A stretch of 64,000 nucleotides of DNA from Macrobrachium rosenbergii (lineage: Eukaryota > Arthropoda > Malacostraca > Decapoda > Palaemonidae). A model generated the notes under the pieces. That model was not told the DNA's origin. It searched no databases and saw only the letters and a program-made list of their open reading frames with translations. The stretch spans positions 80,135,424 to 80,199,423 of the forward strand of contig NC_089742.1 in assembly GCF_040412425.1 (NCBI RefSeq), written 5' to 3'. Of the stretch, positions 58,197 to 64,000 are shown piece after piece. A program made the position numbers and the translations under genes. Within the stretch, counting starts at the first letter, position 1, and each line of letters starts with the position of its first letter.

Positions 58197-61100
58197 GTAC
58201 ATGTATATATCTGTTTGTGAGTTTGCACGTCCGGTTATAGCGTACATCTTTGCATGTGACAGTATGTTTGCTTGCCCGTGGTTGCATTGAAGTGAAACGT
58301 CAAAAATGCACAAACAGTTCGAGAAGTCATACAAGGAATACGAAGGCTGCTTGTGTCTGCAAGGTGCGAGTTTTGAAATGGTGTTTTGATTGCTTGAAGT
58401 GATGTTTAGATTGCGTCAGAGCGAGGCCACACGAAAACTTGCGAAGTCGTTGTTTGAGAAGTATTTTTCAACCCGCTTGGAAGGAAAACAGCCCCAGTTG
58501 GATTTATCCACGATGAACCCCTCCAGTTGGTTAGAATTTGCGGTATACCAGCGTAAACATAATTATGAGTTTCAGGCAAGGAACTACGCGGATGATATTA
58601 CACTTTTCACTTAAAGATGTATCATTAATTGACCTTGTCTCCCATTAGAATACGGTCTGTTAAGTTCATCTGAAAGCTAAATGTTATGTGAAACCCAAAA
58701 CTCATCTAATGAAAAACCAAACGTTTGATGAAAAGGATATATTTTCACCCTCGGTGAATATAACCTTTTCCTCGAATTTGTGGTTTTCATATCCAAAATA
58801 TATCGAGTTTTAATTGTTGACCTGAGTTTCTTGCTTTTTGTTTTTTAATAGATCCGCTCACTTTTTGTAAGGTCAATCTTCCCTCCTTCTTCCCTCATGT
58901 TTCTTTGACAATTTCTAGGGGCCAATATTGACCATTGCTGAAAGGTTTAATTAACAACGTTCAGTTATTTTGACAGATAACTTGAGAGTTGTTCTTATAT
59001 ATATATATTATTCTCGAAATATTTTGCTCGAAAAGTTATTTTTTCTAACTGTAATTCGTGACTGATTTTATCATCAGTAGCAGATGAAATTCAAAAAGAA
59101 TTTATCACTGCACAGTCCGCATAGAAGTTTCTCTTCGTTTGTTCTTGCCCTTGGATATTCATCATAATGATGTATACTCTTAATCTTCTAAAAGTTGCAA
59201 AGAACTTTTGATATTTCTCAAAATACTTCTTCGAAAACGTGAATAAACAACCAAAATGAAACAAGAAACAAGACCTCAAGTAAAATTATTATTTTAATAT
59301 ATGCAGCGTTAATTTATATATTTCATATGTTAAAGACATATGATATGGTAAATTGCCGAATCTATGTTCAGTACTTGTCACTTGTATAATTATCCCACGA
59401 CACATTTTCAAATAGACCCTTGCACCTGTTACCCGTAGTTTAGCCGGCAAAAATGTTTACTTCGGTTAAAACGGTGTGAGCAGCAGCATGCCACCTGCAG
59501 GAGTTCGTAATCCATCTTTCTACCAGTAGGACCTGGAAGGAACTTCTCATATCTTTTTAGAAGCTTAATGTATAAGCAACGAACGGGGTGTAAACCTTAT
59601 TCCTGGGGAGTGTGCTGCAGTCTTTACCTTGTGTCGTCTGTTCGAAGTAGTTCTACAACGCTCGTCTTCGTCTTGGCATGATCAAGTGTCCGAACATAAC
59701 CTCCCAGTATAGCTAACTTAGGCGCCGCTCTGGAATTCATTACAGGTAAGGGTCAACCTGAAAGCCCTTGGTAAATTCCAACCCTTATTGAAATTATTAT
59801 TTAAGTAAGGCCTTGCTGGTCTCGAAAGTAAGTAAACATCGAAATTGCCGTGTCTTATGTCTTGGATCTAGTACTCTATTGATTGTGTTAGCACTTCTTG
59901 TATCCCTTTGCATGTGTTAACATTTGTAATATATATTGGTGCTAGGACAGCCATTAACCATTTAAAGTTAATAATTCGGCTTTAACGTGATTAGTTTAGT
60001 GTTTAAAACGAGTATTGATAGGCAATTTTAAAGGCTTTGGTTTTTCATTATGCTTTTCATAATTTCAGGTGATTATCGAACTAAATTAGGCATACATTGT
60101 GTACCCGCTACTTCGCATCGCATTCTTCAGGAGCCCCTTTGAATTTTCGCATCGCTAGCTGTCATAAATTCTTCGACCACAAACAATTAATGGGAGCCTC
60201 TTGAGTTTCAGGCGTTAATGTTTACTTAAGGAAATTTGTGTGTTTGTATATTAATATACTGGTTAATTATGTTTATGTAGTGCCTATAGTTGACGAGTAT
60301 TTTGCTGTCTAGTAAAATATTTAGCTCAAGACCATGAGGAAAAAACTTATGACATGACCCTTCATCACTTGTCAATAAATTTAATAATTCTTGAAGTAAT
60401 TCTGCCACCTGACACAAAGAGCGGTCATTGAATAAAATTAATTTCATCCTATTGATCAAGGTAGCATTTGTAATTTTTCAGTGTCTTAACTGGAGATGAA
60501 AAGGTTGTAATTACAAAACAGAGCAGTCACTTTAAGAGATTAAAACTAACCTGACATAGTACCAGTAACAGCAAGTAAGTGCAAATGTTTAAGTCATAGT
60601 TTTCCTAATAGACAAAGAATATTTATTCAGATTCCATATATGAGGGAAGCGTCCCATGCAAATCTAGATTAACAGTTAATAATAAAAATGGAAAAACTAA
60701 TGGATAGTATGAACCGCAGTAATGATGCCACGTTTATAAAGATCAAAATGAGACAGTGTTATTTTCCCATGTTTACCAGTCTCCCGGACATCCTCGGCCC
60801 GTTTAATGGAGAGAAATTGTTGACCTACACATTTTAAGTCACTAGGTGTGTTTACTTTATTTTGCCTCGTGTCCTTTCTCGCTACACATTAAACTTGACC
60901 TCGACTCCTCGCACGTTCTGAATCTTGGCATTTACATCCACAGACAGCTATAATAACCCATGATATCTCCCAATACTCCTCTGTTAATAAAAAGACAATT
61001 TTTAATTAAAATTCTATCTTGTCTACACAGAACTCGCATTTTCTGAAATTGGGTATGCTTCTATGTTTTGTTATGCTAAATTGCATGCGTTTTTCTGCAA

Positions 61101-61463
61101 ACCATTTATGAAAAGTCTGCCCAATTCTGAGAGGCCTCCCTCCAGCTCTCTATGGACATTCAACAGTTCCTTTATATTGCAAGATAATCCAAACAATCAC
61201 TTAGGACAATCCCTCCCAGTCTGTCGTCTTTCTTTTCTGTCTTCATAACTTTCAAAAAGACAATAAAAGCCTAACTTAGACCTGTTTCACCTAACTCTCA
61301 ATATGTTACCTTTTCATACTCTACAACCTCTCTTTCCTCTTTAACCCTTGCCATTTTTTCTTACTAACTTATAAAGTGACATCTCTTTCTAACAATTACT
61401 CATCATTTACTTGCAATATTTATTGAGACCTTTGCCCACTCTATATTTCCCTAGTTATCCTAC

Positions 61464-61464
<1 letters not shown>
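58196..61464. other. 3.3 kb of AT-rich unique sequence
   Basis: I see no recognisable gene, array or transposon. A 74-codon frame at 58390-58614 ends NYADDITLF, which looks like an RT box by chance; no neighbouring RT motif supports it. Confidence 0.4.
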
Positions 61465-61501
<37 letters not shown>

Positions 61502-61598
61502 GTGTGTTATTATTATTATTATTATAATATATAATATGAATATTAATGTTAATGAAATTGATAATAACCAATGTAATATTATTAATATTAAATATTAT

Positions 61599-61677
<79 letters not shown>

Positions 61678-61839
61678 GGTGAAAAATAATAACTTTAACC
61701 ATATTGATCATTTCAATCATATTGATAAAAATATTAATATTTTAATATTATTATTAATAATTATGATATAAATAATAATAATATTAATATTAATATCACT
61801 ATTATTATTAATAAATATAAATATTAATAATAATATTAA

Positions 61840-61873
<34 letters not shown>

Positions 61874-62305
61874 GTGTATTATTATTATTATTATTAACAT
61901 TAATGTTATAAATATTAATGTTAATAATATTAATATTATTATTATAAAAATTAATATTAATATTATTAATAATATTATTAATATTAATATAATTAATATT
62001 AATATTAATAATAAATTTAATAATAATAATATTAATAGTAATAATGATAAATAATTAAAAATAAGTAAGAAATAATAATAATAATAATAATATGATATTA
62101 CAATATTATTATTATTATTACATTATTAATATTATTATTATTATATTATAATATTAATATTATATTGATATCAATAATAATGTTAATATATTAAATTAAC
62201 ATATTAATATTAATATTAATAACATTAGCATCAATATAATGGTTATTATTATATCAATATAATATTTAAAAAATATTTAATATTATTAATAATAATATTA
62301 ATATC

Positions 62306-62374
<69 letters not shown>

Positions 62375-62629
62375 AATAATAATATTAATAAAATTAATAT
62401 TAATTATATTAATATTAATAATCATATATTAATATTTATATTAATATGAAAAAATTACTATTAACAATAATATTGTTATTAATAATATATTAATATTAAT
62501 GTCAATAATAGTAATATTAATAATTTGGATAATATTATTAATATATAATATCAATTTCAGTAATAATGATAATATCATATATATTAATATTAATCATCAA
62601 TAATATTTAATATTATTAAAGAAAATTAA
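61465..62629. repeat. (TTA)n / (ATA)n-derived low-complexity tract
   Basis: Pure TTA or AAT runs (for example 61466-61500, 61600-61677, 61843-61873 and 62307-62371) are joined by degenerate TAATATTA sequence consisting almost only of A and T. Frames rich in Asn and Ile here are artefacts. Confidence 0.9.
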
Positions 62630-62801
62630 AAGATTCGGTGTAACTTGTTTACTTGTGAATATTTACATATTACTTGAATCTTTACCACCTGACTACCGTC
62701 ACACCTCTTGAAACAGGGTCACAGTTACATTCGGGAAAAGTACTCAGATCTGAGTAATATGTAAATATTTACAAGTAAACAAGTTATTCACAGTGAATCT
62801 T
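62630..62801. mobile_element. Foldback element embedded in the TTA tract
   Basis: 62642-62674 (AACTTGTTTACTTGTGAATA...) is the reverse complement of 62753-62785 with about two mismatches, and the match extends outward to AGATTC/GAATCT at both edges. The centre of about 78 bp has normal composition. It is the size and shape of a short MITE. Confidence 0.75.
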
Positions 62802-62869
62802 CTGGGTTTCTCTTTCTCCATCTTCAGAAGAAAACTGAAAAAGAAGTTGTTGTTTGATTCATCATATTA
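62802..62869. other. Unique island
   Basis: A short normal-composition stretch between the foldback and the next TTA tract. Confidence 0.4.
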
Positions 62870-62905
62870 CATAATAATAATAATAATAATCTTGATATTA
62901 ATAAT

Positions 62906-62939
<34 letters not shown>

Positions 62940-63291
62940 TAATGTTAATATTAATATTAATAATATAAGTATTAATATTAATAATGTTAATATTGATAAT
63001 TTTGAAATTTATAATCTAAATATTAATAAAAATATTAACATTATTAATATTAATAATAATATTTTTGTTATTAATAATAATTTTAGTATTAATATAAATA
63101 TTAATATTAATATATTATTGTTATTATTAATATTAATATATTTAGTATTATTATTAATAATAACATTAATATTATTATTAATATTATTATCAATCTTAAT
63201 GTCAATATTATTGATAATATTAGTATTAGTAATGATATATAGTATTCAATATTATTATTATTATTAATATTATTTTAATATTTTGTGTTGT

Positions 63292-63329
<38 letters not shown>

Positions 63330-63751
63330 GTTATTAATGTTATTATTATTTGTTATTTGTTGGTATAATAATGTGTAAATAATATTAACATATATAATAA
63401 TGATTAACATTATCATTAATATTCATATTCATAATAGTCATATAAATATTAATATTAATGATAATATTAATATTAGGAATAGTAATATTTTTTAATATTT
63501 TTTATTAATAATAATAATATTATTAACAATATTAATATTAATGTTAATAATATTAATATCAATATTATTATTAATATTAATATTAATATTAAAATTAATG
63601 TTAATATTAACAATATAATATTAATATTATTAGTATCTATATTAATATTTTTTAATATTATTAACATCAATATTAGTATTAATATTAATAACATTAATTT
63701 TGATATTAATATTAATATCAATATTAATATTAATATTAATATTTATATCAC

Positions 63752-63812
<61 letters not shown>

Positions 63813-63922
63813 ATTCAATAATTATTTTTATTAATGGTAATAATAAAATTTTTATTCAATAGTAATTGGTATTAATAATAATAATAAAATTTTTATAATA
63901 ATAATAATAATATTAATACTAA

Positions 63923-63970
<48 letters not shown>

Positions 63971-64000
63971 CAATTATTGATGTTATTAATATTAAATTTA
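62870..64000. repeat. (TTA)n / (ATA)n-derived low-complexity tract, continued
   Basis: The same composition as 61465-62629, with pure runs at about 63295-63328, 63752-63808 and 63922-63970. It continues to the window edge. Confidence 0.9.

Noticed and set aside
58390..58614. 74-codon frame ending NYADDITLF, like an RT catalytic box
   Set aside because: No upstream or downstream RT motifs are present in any frame, so the match looks accidental.
61500..63721. Asn/Ile-rich and Ile/Leu-rich open frames
   Set aside because: They are translations of TTA/ATA low-complexity DNA.

Overview
This window looks like a repeat-dominated stretch of an arthropod nuclear genome, most likely a decapod crustacean. 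The evidence is the very high density of long (AT)n, (GA)n/(CT)n, (CA)n and (TTA)n microsatellites, a Penelope-like retroelement pair, Ty3/gypsy-type LTR elements, and a multi-hairpin repeat at 55.69-56.08 kb that I recognise from memory as common in decapod sequences. That last attribution needs a database search. I found no intact host gene, no rRNA or tRNA gene and no CRISPR array. Almost every long open frame is either a decayed transposable-element protein or a translated microsatellite.

Layout. 1-4.97 kb: two Penelope-like element (PLE) copies head to head; the forward copy carries a 1.14-kb insertion and ends in a GIY-YIG endonuclease remnant. 4.97-6.17 kb: a solo LTR between two (AT)n arrays. 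6.2-12.5 kb: mostly unrecognised sequence with two LINE fragments, an endonuclease piece at 7.67-7.97 kb and a reverse transcriptase piece at 8.92-9.85 kb. 12.57-16.94 kb: a tandem duplication of a ~2.2-kb unit holding a decayed, unidentified coding segment. 17.09-17.34 kb: a foldback element with a tRNA-like B box. 17.45-20.83 kb: a rearranged gypsy element (minus strand) with an integrase lacking its catalytic glutamate. 21.04-28.71 and 30.09-37.07 kb: two related LTR elements (minus strand) with LTRs, primer-binding-like site, gag, retropepsin and polypurine tract, but no reverse transcriptase or integrase. 37.08-46.2 kb: repeats, a probable LTR-element leader, a 70-bp-arm hairpin, degenerate minisatellites and SSRs. 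46.2-51.9 kb: a broken DDE transposase between long diverged inverted arms, with a 15-unit compound (CT)n/51-bp repeat next to it. 52-61.4 kb: SSRs, the decapod-type hairpin repeat, a SINE-like foldback and unrecognised sequence. 61.46-64 kb: an extended (TTA)n-derived tract with one embedded foldback.

The most interesting signal is the 21-37 kb pair. Both copies encode one Gag-protease layout: coiled-coil Gag, CCHC knuckles, a retropepsin with an unusual D-T-A active site, a second Cys/His motif after the protease, and a lysine/arginine-rich C-terminus placed just before a normal 3' untranslated region and polypurine tract. Because two diverged copies share the same architecture, the missing reverse transcriptase looks like a family trait and not a chance deletion. 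Several LTR elements here begin or end in (AT)n arrays, suggesting either insertion preference for AT microsatellites or array growth at element ends.

These assignments come from reading motifs by eye. Family placement, copy number, ages and boundaries would need alignments and database searches that I could not run.
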